Assembly (NCBI RefSeq): GCF_000214035.2
Contig: NZ_AFHG01000029.1
Location: 1-64,000 of the forward strand
Direction: 5' to 3'
Source of the DNA: Methyloversatilis universalis FAM5
GTDB lineage: Bacteria; Pseudomonadota; Gammaproteobacteria; Burkholderiales; Rhodocyclaceae
Length of the DNA: 64,000 nucleotides
Shown: piece after piece, positions 26,018-34,462 of the stretch
How positions within the stretch are numbered: the stretch's first letter is position 1
Layout of the letters: each line of letters opens with the position of its first letter
The notes under the pieces: generated by a model
Told to the model about the DNA's origin: nothing
The model's input: the letters and a program-made list of their open reading frames with translations, nothing else
The model's database searches: none
Made by a program: the position numbers and the translations under genes

Positions 26018-26847
26018 CAGGCGGCGCCGGCGTACTGCTTGCGGAAGCGGTTGAGGTCGCCCACCGTCTTGAAGGTTTCGCCGAACAGCGAAGAGAGATT
26101 GCGCAGGATGCCGCCGATCACGCGGGCCTCGCAGTCCTTGTCGAAGCGGATCTGTTCGTCCAGCCAGCGCTCCAGCCAGTCCGGATCGGGCAGTCGCGAC
26201 TGCACGGTGTCGCGCGGGAAGTGTTCCTTGCTCACGTGCAGATTGGTCGGATGCAGCGGCTTGCCCGCACGGCCACTGGCGGCCATCAGCATGCCGATCT
26301 TGGAGAAGGCGGCACGCGCGGTGTCACCGGCCTGGTCGATCGCCCGCTTCATGTACTTCAGATAGGCGCCGCCGTGACGCGCCTCGTCGCGCGACAGCAG
26401 GTCGTAGATGTGCTTGATCACCGGTTCGGTATGCCATTCCGACGCGCGGCGGTACCACTGGGTCAGACGCACTTCGCCGCAGAAATGCAGCATCAGCGTT
26501 TCCAGCGCCGGGGCGGGGTCGAACTCGAAGCGCACCTCGTGCAGCTCGGCTTCGGTCGGCGCCAGGTCCGGGCGGAAGCGGCGCAGGTATTCGATCAGTA
26601 CCAGCGAGTGCTTCTGCTCCTCGTAGAACCAGATCGACATGAAGGCGGAAAAGTCGGAGTCGTCGCGGTTGTCGCGCAGGAACATTTCGGTGGCGGGCAG
26701 GGCCGACCACTCGGTGATGGCGTTCATCTTGATGGTCATCGCCTGTTCGTCCGACAGCAGCGATGCATCGAAACTGTCCCACGGCACGTCTTTCGCCATG
26801 TCCCAGCGTGCCGACTCCAGGGATTTGAACAGTTCGGGATAGAGCAT
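26017..26847 (-). CDS. Ferritin-like diiron protein, acyl-ACP-desaturase-like
   Basis: A 276-aa all-helical protein with diiron ligands typical of the ferritin-like superfamily: E in TEWSALPATE near residue 46-53, EEQKH near 79, GEVR near 138 and DEARH near 172. The two ExxH motifs and spacing resemble acyl-ACP desaturases or related oxidases, but no substrate is evident. No signal peptide. Start at 26847 follows AGGAGC. It is translationally coupled to rfaE2 and sits near the lipid operon at 28 kb, so a role in lipid desaturation or oxidation is conceivable but unproven. Confidence 0.75.
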   Translation of the reverse strand: MLYPELFKSLESARWDMAKDVPWDSFDASLLSDEQAMTIKMNAITEWSALPATEMFLRDNRDDSDFSAFMSIWFYEEQKHSLVLIEYLRRFRPDLAPTEAELHEVRFEFDPAPALETLMLHFCGEVRLTQWYRRASEWHTEPVIKHIYDLLSRDEARHGGAYLKYMKRAIDQAGDTARAAFSKIGMLMAASGRAGKPLHPTNLHVSKEHFPRDTVQSRLPDPDWLERWLDEQIRFDKDCEARVIGGILRNLSSLFGETFKTVGDLNRFRKQYAGAA

Positions 26848-26985
26848 GAAGCGGCTCCTGAAGAAAAAAGCATTGTACGCGAGCAAAAGACAGGCCGATG
26901 ACAGCGCGCCGGTCGGCCCGGTGCGCTCATCATTCAAGCACGGAAAAGATGCGGCGGATCGCCGGAAAAGCGGCCGGGTGACGGC

Positions 26986-27891
26986 TCAGTGCCGGGTGCG
27001 CCAGTCGCTGACCCCGAGCGGCAGTTCGGCGATGTCACGGATCAGCGACACGCCCGGCTCGCCGCGTATCCGCGCCGGTGCACCGGCTCCGCCCACCCAC
27101 AGTTCGACGGTGGGCGGCAGCGATGCGCGCAGCGCGCGCAGTCCTTCTAGCGCCTGACGCGCCGGGAAGGCCGCGCTGAAGGACAGCGCCACCACATCGG
27201 CGTCGGCCGTCTGTGCCGCGCGCACGATGTCGGTCAGCGGCATACGCGGGCCGAGCGAACAGCAGTGCGCTCCTTCGGCGGACAGCATGACCTCGACCAT
27301 CAGCAGGCCGAGGCCGTGTTCCTCTTCCGGCAGCGTGGTGAGCAGCACGCGCGGCGGCTTGCCCGGCCGCGGATAGCTGGCCAGCGCACCGCGCAGGAAG
27401 GTCTGCACCTGTTCGGTATAGAAATGCTCGTCCGGCACACCCAGATCGCCGCGCAGCCACGCCTCGCCGATATCGACGTTCAGCGGCGCGATCAGTTCGG
27501 TGATGAGGCCTTTCAGACCCTTCTCGAGCAGCACCGTCTGGAAGGTGCGCCGCAGCGCATCGACGTCGTGCGCCCGCAGCGCGGCGGCCAGTTCGCCCGA
27601 CAGCAGGGTGGGCGTGTGGGTCGAGCGGTCGGCCGCGATCAGCGCGTCGAGCTCGTCGGGCGGCAGGGCCAGCAGCTTCCCCGGTCGCCACCCCTGATCC
27701 ATCAGCCGGCAGATCAGGCGCAACCGATCGACCTGTTCGCGGGTATAGAGCCGTTCGCCCGCATCGTCGCGGATCGGAGTCGGAAAGCCATAGCGCCTCT
27801 CCCACACCCGCAGCGTGTCCTTGAGCAGACCGGTTTCGCGTTCCACGGCAGCAATGTTCAGCAGCGAGGGGCTCGAAGCGGTAATATTCAT
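26986..27891 (-). CDS. MerR-family regulator with cobalamin-binding domain, CarH/LitR type
   Basis: A 301-aa regulator: MerR winged helix at about 10-80 (LKDTLRVWERRYGFP), a helical cap with W145 and E155-H156 spaced as the W-x9-EH motif of adenosylcobalamin photoreceptors, and a Rossmann B12 domain with E190-x-H192-x-x-G195 replacing the usual DxHxxG and supplying the lower ligand histidine. In CarH the dark tetramer with AdoCbl represses and light releases it. The gene diverges from the lipid/peroxidase operon; two TTTGTC-N3-GACAAA dyads lie between, one touching its own start codon, so autoregulation is likely. Confidence 0.88.
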   Translation of the reverse strand: MNITASSPSLLNIAAVERETGLLKDTLRVWERRYGFPTPIRDDAGERLYTREQVDRLRLICRLMDQGWRPGKLLALPPDELDALIAADRSTHTPTLLSGELAAALRAHDVDALRRTFQTVLLEKGLKGLITELIAPLNVDIGEAWLRGDLGVPDEHFYTEQVQTFLRGALASYPRPGKPPRVLLTTLPEEEHGLGLLMVEVMLSAEGAHCCSLGPRMPLTDIVRAAQTADADVVALSFSAAFPARQALEGLRALRASLPPTVELWVGGAGAPARIRGEPGVSLIRDIAELPLGVSDWRTRH

Positions 27892-27906
27892 TTTGTCCTA
27901 GACAAA
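27892..27906. promoter_or_regulatory. Operator 1, TTTGTC-N3-GACAAA
   Basis: A perfect dyad with centre CTA, touching the start codon of the B12-MerR gene (27891) and ending 3 bases before the -35 box of the rightward promoter. The second copy lies 63 bases away, about six helical turns. Confidence 0.75.
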
Positions 27907-27909
27907 CCG

Positions 27910-27938
27910 TTGACACGACGATGCATGGGTTCTAGATT
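27910..27938 (+). promoter_or_regulatory. Sigma-70 promoter of the lipid/peroxidase operon
   Basis: TTGACA at 27910-27915, 17 bases, TAGATT at 27933-27938. Start of transcription expected near 27945. Operator 2 would then lie just downstream in the transcribed leader. Confidence 0.75.
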
Positions 27939-27962
27939 ACGTCTCAAGTGTCTTTTTGTCCA
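27934..27962 (-). promoter_or_regulatory. Sigma-70 promoter of the B12-MerR gene
   Basis: On the minus strand TGGACA (27957-27962), 17 bases, TAATCT (27934-27939). The -10 box overlaps the opposite promoter's -10 box, and the -35 box lies inside operator 2, so binding there should block it. Confidence 0.65.
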
Positions 27963-27971
27963 GGACAAAAA
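27953..27971. promoter_or_regulatory. Operator 2, TTTTTGTC-N3-GACAAAAA
   Basis: A perfect dyad of 8-bp arms with centre CAG, covering the -35 box of the leftward promoter and lying just after the rightward start point. Shares the core TTTGTC-N3-GACAAA with operator 1. Confidence 0.75.
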
Positions 27972-27983
27972 AAGGAGGTAGAT

Positions 27984-28256
27984 ATGAAGAAGCGTTTTGC
28001 ATGCTCGATCGCCGGACTGGTGCTGAGCACCGTTGCACCGCTTGTTCATGCGGTGATGCCGCCTGATTTCGAACCGCTCGAGCGCCAGCGTGCCGGTGCG
28101 CCGGGCAGCGAAATGCGCCAGGGCGACAGCCGTTCCGGCGGCAACGAAGTACTGATCCGTCTGCACCGCGCCGCCACCGGGGGCAGTCCGCCGCCGGCGC
28201 CGCCCGCGGTGGAACAGGCGGCGCGCTGCTGCGAGGTGAGCCGTGTTGCGCGCTGA
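27984..28256 (+). CDS. Small secreted protein of unknown function
   Basis: A 90-aa protein with a clear signal peptide (MKKRFACSIAGLVL to about residue 23, cleavage near VHA) and a polar, Pro-rich mature part of about 65 residues ending in a CC pair (EQAARCCEVSR). It has a very strong ribosome site (AAAGGAGG) and is the first gene behind the light-type promoter, so it is probably made in large amount. It overlaps the glutathione peroxidase gene by 14 bases. I do not recognise a family; a periplasmic metal- or redox-related role is only a guess from the cysteines and context. Confidence 0.7.
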   Translation: MKKRFACSIAGLVLSTVAPLVHAVMPPDFEPLERQRAGAPGSEMRQGDSRSGGNEVLIRLHRAATGGSPPPAPPAVEQAARCCEVSRVAR

Positions 28257-28800
28257 ACGATATCTGCTGACCGCAGTGGTGACCCTGATGACCACCCTTT
28301 CCGCCCATGCTGCAGGCAGCTGTCCTGCGCTGCTGGACCGCAGCATTCCCGGCCTGCTCGATGGCAAGCCGAGGTCGCTGTGCGAATTTTCCGGACGCGT
28401 GCTGCTGGTGGTGAACACCGCCAGCCGCTGCGGCTACACCGGACAGTACGCGGCGCTCGAAAAACTGCAGGAAACCTACGGCCCGCGCGGCCTCACCGTG
28501 CTGGGTTTCCCGTCCAACGACTTCGGCAACCAGGAGCCGGGCAGCAACAAGGAAATCGCCGAGTTCTGCAGCATGACCTACGGCGTCAAGTTTCCGATGT
28601 TCTCAAAGACTGCAGTCAAGAGCGAGCCGCGCGAACCCTTCTACAGCGATCTGATCAAGGCCACCGGTTCGGCGCCGGCCTGGAATTTCCACAAGTACCT
28701 CATTGGCCGGGACGGTCGCAGCGTGAGCGCCTTCCCCAGCAATGTCGCGCCGGATTCGAACGTGCTGGTGCGCGAGATTGAAGCCGCACTGGCGAAATAG
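28243..28800 (+). CDS. Periplasmic glutathione peroxidase
   Basis: A 185-aa thiol peroxidase of the GPx family that reduces hydrogen or lipid peroxides. Catalytic tetrad residues are C63 (ASRCGYT), Q97 (NDFGNQEPG), W147 and N148 (PAWNFHKY). Unlike most bacterial forms it carries an N-terminal signal peptide (about residues 1-24), so it works in the periplasm. GTG start overlapping the small secreted protein gene. Its place in an operon with membrane-lipid enzymes suggests protection of lipids from peroxidation, for example under light-driven singlet oxygen. Confidence 0.9.
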   Translation: MLRAERYLLTAVVTLMTTLSAHAAGSCPALLDRSIPGLLDGKPRSLCEFSGRVLLVVNTASRCGYTGQYAALEKLQETYGPRGLTVLGFPSNDFGNQEPGSNKEIAEFCSMTYGVKFPMFSKTAVKSEPREPFYSDLIKATGSAPAWNFHKYLIGRDGRSVSAFPSNVAPDSNVLVREIEAALAK

Positions 28801-28860
28801 GCCCGTCAGCTGCATCCGGATGCGGTGCGTCCGGGTAGTGGCTGACATCGGAGGAAGCAC

Positions 28861-30144
28861 ATGAAGATTGCCGTCGTCGGCGCCGGGATTTCCGGACTGT
28901 CTGCAGCCTGGCTGCTGTCACGCAGCCACGAAGTGACGCTGTACGAGCAGGAAGGCCGCCTGGGCGGTCACTCCAACACGCTGGAGGTGGAGCTGGAGGG
29001 CGTGCGCCATCCGGTGGACACTGGTTTCATCGTGTTCAACCGCGCCACCTACCCGCATCTCTGCGGGCTGTTCGCCCACCTGGGCGTGCCGATCGCGGAC
29101 AGCGACATGTCCTTCGGCGTAAGCCTGACCCAGCCGTACATCGAGTGGGCGGGGACCAGCCTGGCCACCGTGTTCGCGCAGCCGTCCAACCTGGCACGTC
29201 CGCGCTTCTGGGGGATGCTGCAGGACATCCTGCGCTTCAATTCCGAAGTCACGCAGAAGGCGGTGGATGGCACGGCGGAGCACGTTTCGCTCGGCGACTT
29301 CCTGCAGCGTCACCGCTACGGCGACGCCTTCCGCGACTGGTATCTGCTGCCGATGGCGGCCGCCATCTGGTCCTGTCCGACCCGCACCATGCTGGCCTAT
29401 CCGCTGGCCACCTTTGCCCGCTTCTGCCACAACCACGGCCTGCTGCGTGTGAACGACCGGCCGCAGTGGCTGACCGTGCGCGGCGGCTCGCGCGAGTACG
29501 TGAAGCGCATCGCCGCCATGCTGGGCGACGTGCGTCGCGGCACCGCGGTCAAGGCGCTGCACCGCGTGTCCGATGGCGTGCTGGTGGACGCCGGCGGCCT
29601 GCGCGAGCGCTACGACGAAGTGGTGCTGGCCTGTCATTCCGATCAGGCCCTGCAGCTGCTCGGTGACCAGGCGAGCGCGGCCGAACGTCGCCTGCTCGGC
29701 GCCATCGGCTATCAGGCCAATCTGGCGGTGCTGCACACGGATACCGCGCTGCTGCCGCGCAATCGCCGGGTGTGGTCGTCGTGGAATTACATGGCGGGCG
29801 AGGGCCGGCCGGATGACCGGCCGGTCAGCGTGTCCTACCTGATGAACCGGCTGCAGCCGCTGCCCTTCCAGCAGCCGGTCGTGGTGTCGCTGAATCCCTT
29901 CGTCGAACCGGATCCCGCCAAGGTGATCGCCCGGATCGAGTACGCGCATCCGGTGTTCGACGGACCGGCGATCGAGGCTCAGCAGCGCCTGCCCGAAATT
30001 CAGGGGCGCGACCGGCTGTGGTTCTGCGGCGCCTGGACCGGCTACGGCTTCCACGAGGACGGTCTGTCGTCGGCGGTGCGCGTGGCGCGTCACCTCGGTG
30101 CCGAAATACCGTGGCTGCGCAGCAGCGAGGCGGTGAGCGCGTGA
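28861..30144 (+). CDS. FAD-dependent amine oxidase/desaturase-like flavoprotein
   Basis: A 427-aa flavoprotein with the dinucleotide-binding start VVGAGISGLSAAWLLS and the following EQEGRLGGHSNT segment typical of the amine oxidase/phytoene desaturase superfamily; the C-terminal FAD signature FCGAWTGYGFHEDGLSSA is present. In many proteobacteria this gene is followed, as here, by DUF1365 and a Cfa-like methyltransferase; in Rhodobacter this set belongs to the sigma-E/ChrR singlet-oxygen response. It likely oxidises an acyl chain or related lipid. Good ribosome site (GGAGGAAG); overlaps the next gene by 4 bases. Confidence 0.88.
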   Translation: MKIAVVGAGISGLSAAWLLSRSHEVTLYEQEGRLGGHSNTLEVELEGVRHPVDTGFIVFNRATYPHLCGLFAHLGVPIADSDMSFGVSLTQPYIEWAGTSLATVFAQPSNLARPRFWGMLQDILRFNSEVTQKAVDGTAEHVSLGDFLQRHRYGDAFRDWYLLPMAAAIWSCPTRTMLAYPLATFARFCHNHGLLRVNDRPQWLTVRGGSREYVKRIAAMLGDVRRGTAVKALHRVSDGVLVDAGGLRERYDEVVLACHSDQALQLLGDQASAAERRLLGAIGYQANLAVLHTDTALLPRNRRVWSSWNYMAGEGRPDDRPVSVSYLMNRLQPLPFQQPVVVSLNPFVEPDPAKVIARIEYAHPVFDGPAIEAQQRLPEIQGRDRLWFCGAWTGYGFHEDGLSSAVRVARHLGAEIPWLRSSEAVSA

Positions 30145-30908
30145 CCGGGCCTGCGGTCAGTCTGTGCCGGGGCGCGGTGATGCACGCGCGCGCCACGCCG
30201 GTGAGCACCCGCTTCGCCTACCGGCTGTTCTTCCTGCGCATCGCGCTGTCGCGTCTCGGCGCGGCGCCGGTGCCGATGCTGGCGCTGAACCGCTGGGCGC
30301 CGCTGTCCTTCCATTACCGCGACCATGGCGCGCGCGACGGCAGCCATCCGCTCCAGTGGATACGCGCGGTGCTCGAACGCGAAGGTCTGCGCTGCGCTGA
30401 CGGCGAGGTGGTGCTGCAGACCATGCCGCGCCTGTTCGGTTACGTGTTCAACCCGGTCAGCTTCTGGTTCTGCCATGACCGCGACGGCGCGCTGCGCGCG
30501 GTGCTGTGCGAGGTAAACAACACCTTCGGCGAACGCCACGACTATCTGGTCGCGCACCCGGACGGCCGGCCGATCCGCGACGGCGAGTGGATGGAAACCC
30601 GCAAGGTGTTCCATGTCTCGCCCTTCTTTCCGGTCAGCGGCAGTTATCGCTTCCGCTTCGACCGCCGCAGTGATCTGCATGCGGTCGCCATCGACTATTA
30701 CGACCAGGGCGGCCGTCGGCTGCGCACCCGGCTGTCCGGTCGCGCCGAGGCGATGAGCCGCGGCGCTGCGCTGCGCGCGCTGTGCGCGCACCCGCTGATG
30801 ACGCTGGCCGTGATGGCGCGCATCCACATCCAGGCCTTTCACCTCTGGCGCGCCCGCGTGCCTTTCTTCCGCAAACCGCTTCCTCCGGTACAGGAACTGA
30901 CCCGATGA
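30141..30908 (+). CDS. DUF1365 family protein
   Basis: A 255-aa protein of the DUF1365 family, almost always encoded between an FAD amine oxidase and a Cfa-like methyltransferase. Family blocks visible are LFGYVFNPVSFWFC, EVNNTFGERHDY and KVFHVSPFFPVSGSYRF. GTG start at 30141 overlaps the stop before it (GTGA); its own stop overlaps the next ATG (ATGA). Biochemical role unknown; context points to acyl-chain modification at the membrane. Confidence 0.9.
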   Translation: MTGPAVSLCRGAVMHARATPVSTRFAYRLFFLRIALSRLGAAPVPMLALNRWAPLSFHYRDHGARDGSHPLQWIRAVLEREGLRCADGEVVLQTMPRLFGYVFNPVSFWFCHDRDGALRAVLCEVNNTFGERHDYLVAHPDGRPIRDGEWMETRKVFHVSPFFPVSGSYRFRFDRRSDLHAVAIDYYDQGGRRLRTRLSGRAEAMSRGAALRALCAHPLMTLAVMARIHIQAFHLWRARVPFFRKPLPPVQELTR

Positions 30909-32119
30909 ATCAGCCCGACGCACTTATCGCCCTTGAACGCCGCAGCGTGCTGCCGTCCGCCGCCCGCCATGTGTGCAGGCTGCTGGAACGCATCGAGCAT
31001 GGCTGGCTGCTGATGACCCTGCCGAACGGAGAAATGCTTTCTTTCGGCCACCAGGGCGAACCGGTGGAAATGCGGGTGAAGGACTGGAGCGTGTTCGAGC
31101 GGGTGATCGCCCGCGGTGACATCGGTCTGGGCGAAGCCTGGTTCGAGGGCCTGTGGGACTGTGACCACCTGGCCCGCGTGCTGACCCTGTTCGCGATGAA
31201 CCGCGAGGCGCTGGAAAGCGCGGTGCACGGCAATCTGCTGTCGCTGGCGCTGGCCCGTCTGCGCCATCTGGCGCGCGCCAACACCCGCTCGGGCAGCCGC
31301 CGCAACATCATGGCCCACTACGATCTGGGCAACGACTTCTACGCGCTGTGGCTGGACCGCAGCATGACTTACTCCAGCGCGCTGTTCGACGGCAACCCGC
31401 AGCGCGACCTGGCGGCTGCCCAGCACGCGAAGTACGAACGCATCGCCCGCGTGCTGCGGCTGCAGCGCCAGCAGCCGGTGATCGAGATCGGCTGCGGCTG
31501 GGGCGGCTTCGCCGAAGTGGCGGCGCGGGAATTCGGCGCCCAGGTGCATGGGGTCACGCTGTCGCCGGCCCAGCTGGAGTGGGCGCAGGCGCGCGCGCAG
31601 CGCGGCGGCTTCGCCGACCGCGCGACCTTCGAACTGCGCGACTACCGTGACCTGCGCGGCCAGGTCGACCGCATCGTGTCGATCGAAATGCTGGAGGCGG
31701 TCGGCGAGCGCTGGTGGCCCACGTATTTCCGCAAGCTGGGCGGCCTGCTCAGGATAGGCGGCGAGGCGGTGGTGCAGACCATCAGCATCGCCGACGAACT
31801 GTTCCCACGTTACCGGCGGGGCACCGACTTTATCCAGCAGTACGTGTTCCCGGGCGGCATGCTGCCGTCGCCTTCGGTGTTCACCCGGCAGGCGGAAAAG
31901 GCGGGACTGAAGGTGCAGCAGAACTTCCGCTTCGGTCTGGATTACGCGATCACGCTGGCACGCTGGCGCGACAGCGTCACCGAGCACTCGGATGCGCTGC
32001 GCGCCCTCGGCTTCGACACCCGCTTCCAGCGGCTGTGGCACTTCTATCTGGCGTACTGCGAAGCCGGCTTCCGCGCCGGTTCGATCGACGTGCACCAGTT
32101 CCATCTGGTGAAACCGTGA
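30905..32119 (+). CDS. Cyclopropane-fatty-acid-synthase-like SAM methyltransferase
   Basis: A 404-aa methyltransferase of the CFA synthase family, which methylates unsaturated acyl chains of phospholipids. The lipid-facing AHYDLGNDFYALWLD and TYSSALF blocks and SAM motif IEIGCGWGGFAE are clear. The Rhodobacter homologue in the equivalent cluster (formerly CfaA) was assigned as the methyltransferase of furan fatty acid synthesis (UfaM); whether this one makes cyclopropane or furan precursors cannot be read from sequence. ATGA overlaps join it to both neighbours. Confidence 0.88.
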   Translation: MNQPDALIALERRSVLPSAARHVCRLLERIEHGWLLMTLPNGEMLSFGHQGEPVEMRVKDWSVFERVIARGDIGLGEAWFEGLWDCDHLARVLTLFAMNREALESAVHGNLLSLALARLRHLARANTRSGSRRNIMAHYDLGNDFYALWLDRSMTYSSALFDGNPQRDLAAAQHAKYERIARVLRLQRQQPVIEIGCGWGGFAEVAAREFGAQVHGVTLSPAQLEWAQARAQRGGFADRATFELRDYRDLRGQVDRIVSIEMLEAVGERWWPTYFRKLGGLLRIGGEAVVQTISIADELFPRYRRGTDFIQQYVFPGGMLPSPSVFTRQAEKAGLKVQQNFRFGLDYAITLARWRDSVTEHSDALRALGFDTRFQRLWHFYLAYCEAGFRAGSIDVHQFHLVKP

Positions 32120-32670
32120 AGCGCATCGCCGGCTGTCTGCTGCTGTGCCTGGCGATGGCCACCGCCTTCGCCCAGGCGCCGCAGAACGCGCCGGTACAGC
32201 CCCCGGCTGGCGCGGCCGAACTGCTGGACGACGCGCGGCCTCTCGGCCAGGGTGAAATGCGCTGGTTCGGACTGAAGCTGTACGACGCGACGCTGTGGGC
32301 CAGCGGCGGCCGTTACCGCCCGGAAGGCGGCTTTGCGCTGAGCCTGCGTTATGCGCGCGATTTCGACGGGGTGCGGCTGGCACGCGCCAGCATCGACGAA
32401 ATCCGCCGGCTGGGCGAACGCGACGAGGCAAAGCTCGCGCGCTGGCAGTCGGTGCTCGAAGGCGTGTTCCCGAACGTGAAGGCCGGCGACGTGATCACCG
32501 GCGTCAAGCGCGCCGACGGCAGCGCCCGCTTCTTCCATCAGGGCAAGGGCCTGCCTGCGGTCGACGACCGGGCGCTGTCCGACGCCTTCTTCGCGATCTG
32601 GCTGGACCCGCGCACGCGCGAGCCGGCGCTGCGCGAACGTCTGCTGGCCGAGGCCGGCGGCAGCCGGTGA
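32116..32670 (+). CDS. Chalcone isomerase-like secreted protein
   Basis: A 184-aa exported protein: signal peptide to about residue 21 (AFAQA), then a chalcone-isomerase-like domain with the GEMRWFGLKLYDATLWA strand and the FAIWLDPRTREPALRERLL ending typical of this periplasmic family. Bacterial members are not known to isomerise chalcones; several bind fatty acids or lack activity. Its position after a Cfa-like enzyme favours lipid or fatty acid binding. GTG start overlapping the stop before it. Confidence 0.85.
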   Translation: MKRIAGCLLLCLAMATAFAQAPQNAPVQPPAGAAELLDDARPLGQGEMRWFGLKLYDATLWASGGRYRPEGGFALSLRYARDFDGVRLARASIDEIRRLGERDEAKLARWQSVLEGVFPNVKAGDVITGVKRADGSARFFHQGKGLPAVDDRALSDAFFAIWLDPRTREPALRERLLAEAGGSR

Positions 32671-33935
32671 AGACCGGCGAGATTGCGGCCTACGGTCTGC
32701 TCGGCGCGCCGCTCGCGGCGGCCGCGCTGCCTGTCTATCTGCACGTGCCCAAGCTGTACGCGGAACACTACGGACTGTCGCTGGCGCTGCTGGGTGGCCT
32801 GCTGTTCGCGGCACGGCTGATCGATGCGCTGGCCGATCCGCTGATCGGCGCCTTCAGCGACCGCGCGCGCGGCCGCCGTGTGCTGGTGCTGGCCGGCCTG
32901 CTGCCGCTGGCCATCGGTCTGCCGGCGCTGGTGCGGCCTGCCGCAGGCATCGATCCGGTGCTTTGGCTGACCGGGGCGCTGCTGCTGGTCTATGCCGGCT
33001 ACAGCCTGGCCACCATCAACTACGCGGCCTGGGGCGCCGAGCTGTCATCGACGCCGGCGCTGGGTACCCGGCTGGTCGCGTCGCGCGAAGGCTGGGCGCT
33101 GGTTGGCGTGGTCGCCGCCTCGGTCGCGCCCGGCCTGCTGGCCGATCAGGCGCCTGCCGGGCTGTGGCAGGCCACGCTGTACTGGCTGCCCTGGCTGGCG
33201 CTGGCCGCGGCGGGCACGCTCACCCGGGTGCCGGATACGCGCGCGGCCATGGCACAGCCACCGCTGCGCGAGACCGCCCGCGAGCTGGCCGGGCATGCCC
33301 GCTTCCGCCGGCTGCTGGCGGTGTTCGCGCTCAACGGCATTGCGGCGGCCGTACCCGGCACGCTGGTGCTGTTCTTCATCGCTGACGTGCTGGTCGAGCC
33401 GGCACGCGAGGGCCTGTTCCTGGCGCTTTACTTCATGGCCGGCATCGCCGCGCTGCCGCTGTGGACGCGGCTGGCCGACCGCCTCGGCCGCGCCCGCTGC
33501 TGGGCGCTGTCCATGCTGCTCGCGATCGCGGCCTTCGGCGGTGCGTGGACGCTGGAGGCCGGCGACGCGGCGCTGTTCATGGCCATCTGCATCGGCTCCG
33601 GCATTGCGCTGGGCGCCGACCTCGCGCTGCCGCCGGCGCTGCTGGCCGGGCTGATCGCCGATCGGCGCGAAGCGCTGCCGGCGGGCGGCGCCTTCGGCGT
33701 CTGGACCCTGGTCACCAAACTGAATCTGGCGCTGGCCGCCGGGCTGGCGCTGCCGGCGCTGGCCCTGCTCGGCTACCGGCCGGGGGTTCAGGACGAGGCC
33801 GGACGGGTGGCACTGACCGCGGTCTATGCGCTGCTGCCGCTGGGCCTGAAGGCCGCGGCGCTCTGTCTGCTGTGGCCGGCCATGCGCTGGCTGGAAGCGG
33901 GCGACCTGTATCGAAGCGAAGGAGTGAAGGCATGA
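32667..33935 (+). CDS. MFS transporter, sugar/cation symporter (MFS_2) type
   Basis: A 422-aa inner-membrane carrier with about 11-12 predicted helices and the loop DALADPLIGAFSDRARGRR between helices 2 and 3, characteristic of the GPH/MFS_2 subfamily that includes melibiose symporters and lysolipid carriers such as Mfsd2/LplT-like proteins. In singlet-oxygen lipid clusters this gene is a regular member. Substrate unknown, a lipid-like molecule is possible. Starts with GTG inside the previous stop and ends inside the next start. Confidence 0.85.
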   Translation: MKTGEIAAYGLLGAPLAAAALPVYLHVPKLYAEHYGLSLALLGGLLFAARLIDALADPLIGAFSDRARGRRVLVLAGLLPLAIGLPALVRPAAGIDPVLWLTGALLLVYAGYSLATINYAAWGAELSSTPALGTRLVASREGWALVGVVAASVAPGLLADQAPAGLWQATLYWLPWLALAAAGTLTRVPDTRAAMAQPPLRETARELAGHARFRRLLAVFALNGIAAAVPGTLVLFFIADVLVEPAREGLFLALYFMAGIAALPLWTRLADRLGRARCWALSMLLAIAAFGGAWTLEAGDAALFMAICIGSGIALGADLALPPALLAGLIADRREALPAGGAFGVWTLVTKLNLALAAGLALPALALLGYRPGVQDEAGRVALTAVYALLPLGLKAAALCLLWPAMRWLEAGDLYRSEGVKA

Positions 33936-34462
33936 AAAGGACGATATGTGCGCTGCTGGCGTCGCTGGGGCTGGCAGGCTGCGGCGGTGTTCCGGTCGAA
34001 CGCTACGCGGCGCAGACCCCGGTGCTTGATCTGAAGCAGTACTTCAACGGGCCGGTGCTCGGGCACGGCATGTTCCAGGACCGCGGCGGCGAGGTGATCA
34101 AGCGCTTCGTGGTGCGGATAGACGCCCGCTGGCAGGGCGATACCGGCACGCTGGACGAGCGTTTCGAATGGAGTGACGGCACGCAGAGCCGCCGGGTGTG
34201 GACGCTGAAGCACCTCGGCGACGGCCGCTACAGCGGGCGCGCCGACGACGTGGTGGGCGAGGCGCAGGGCGAGGCGCGCGGCAATGCGCTGCGCTGGCGC
34301 TACGTGCTGGCGCTGCCGGTCGGCGACAAGGTCTACAACGTCGATTTCGACGACTGGATGTATTTGATCGACGACAGGGTGATGCTCAACCGTTCGGCCA
34401 TGAGCAAGTTCGGCATCCATCTGGGCGAGGTCACGCTGTCCTTTACCCGCGGTACGCCCTGA
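33932..34462 (+). CDS. DUF3833 lipoprotein
   Basis: A 176-aa lipoprotein with a lipobox LAGC (Cys at about residue 18) and a DUF3833 body: YFNGPVLGHGMFQDRGG, a central basic beta sheet and DFDDWMYLIDDRVMLNRS. DUF3833 proteins accompany DUF1365 and Cfa-like genes in many gammaproteobacteria and betaproteobacteria. Predicted in the periplasmic face of a membrane; function unknown. ATGA overlap upstream, TGATG overlap downstream. Confidence 0.9.
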   Translation: MKRTICALLASLGLAGCGGVPVERYAAQTPVLDLKQYFNGPVLGHGMFQDRGGEVIKRFVVRIDARWQGDTGTLDERFEWSDGTQSRRVWTLKHLGDGRYSGRADDVVGEAQGEARGNALRWRYVLALPVGDKVYNVDFDDWMYLIDDRVMLNRSAMSKFGIHLGEVTLSFTRGTP

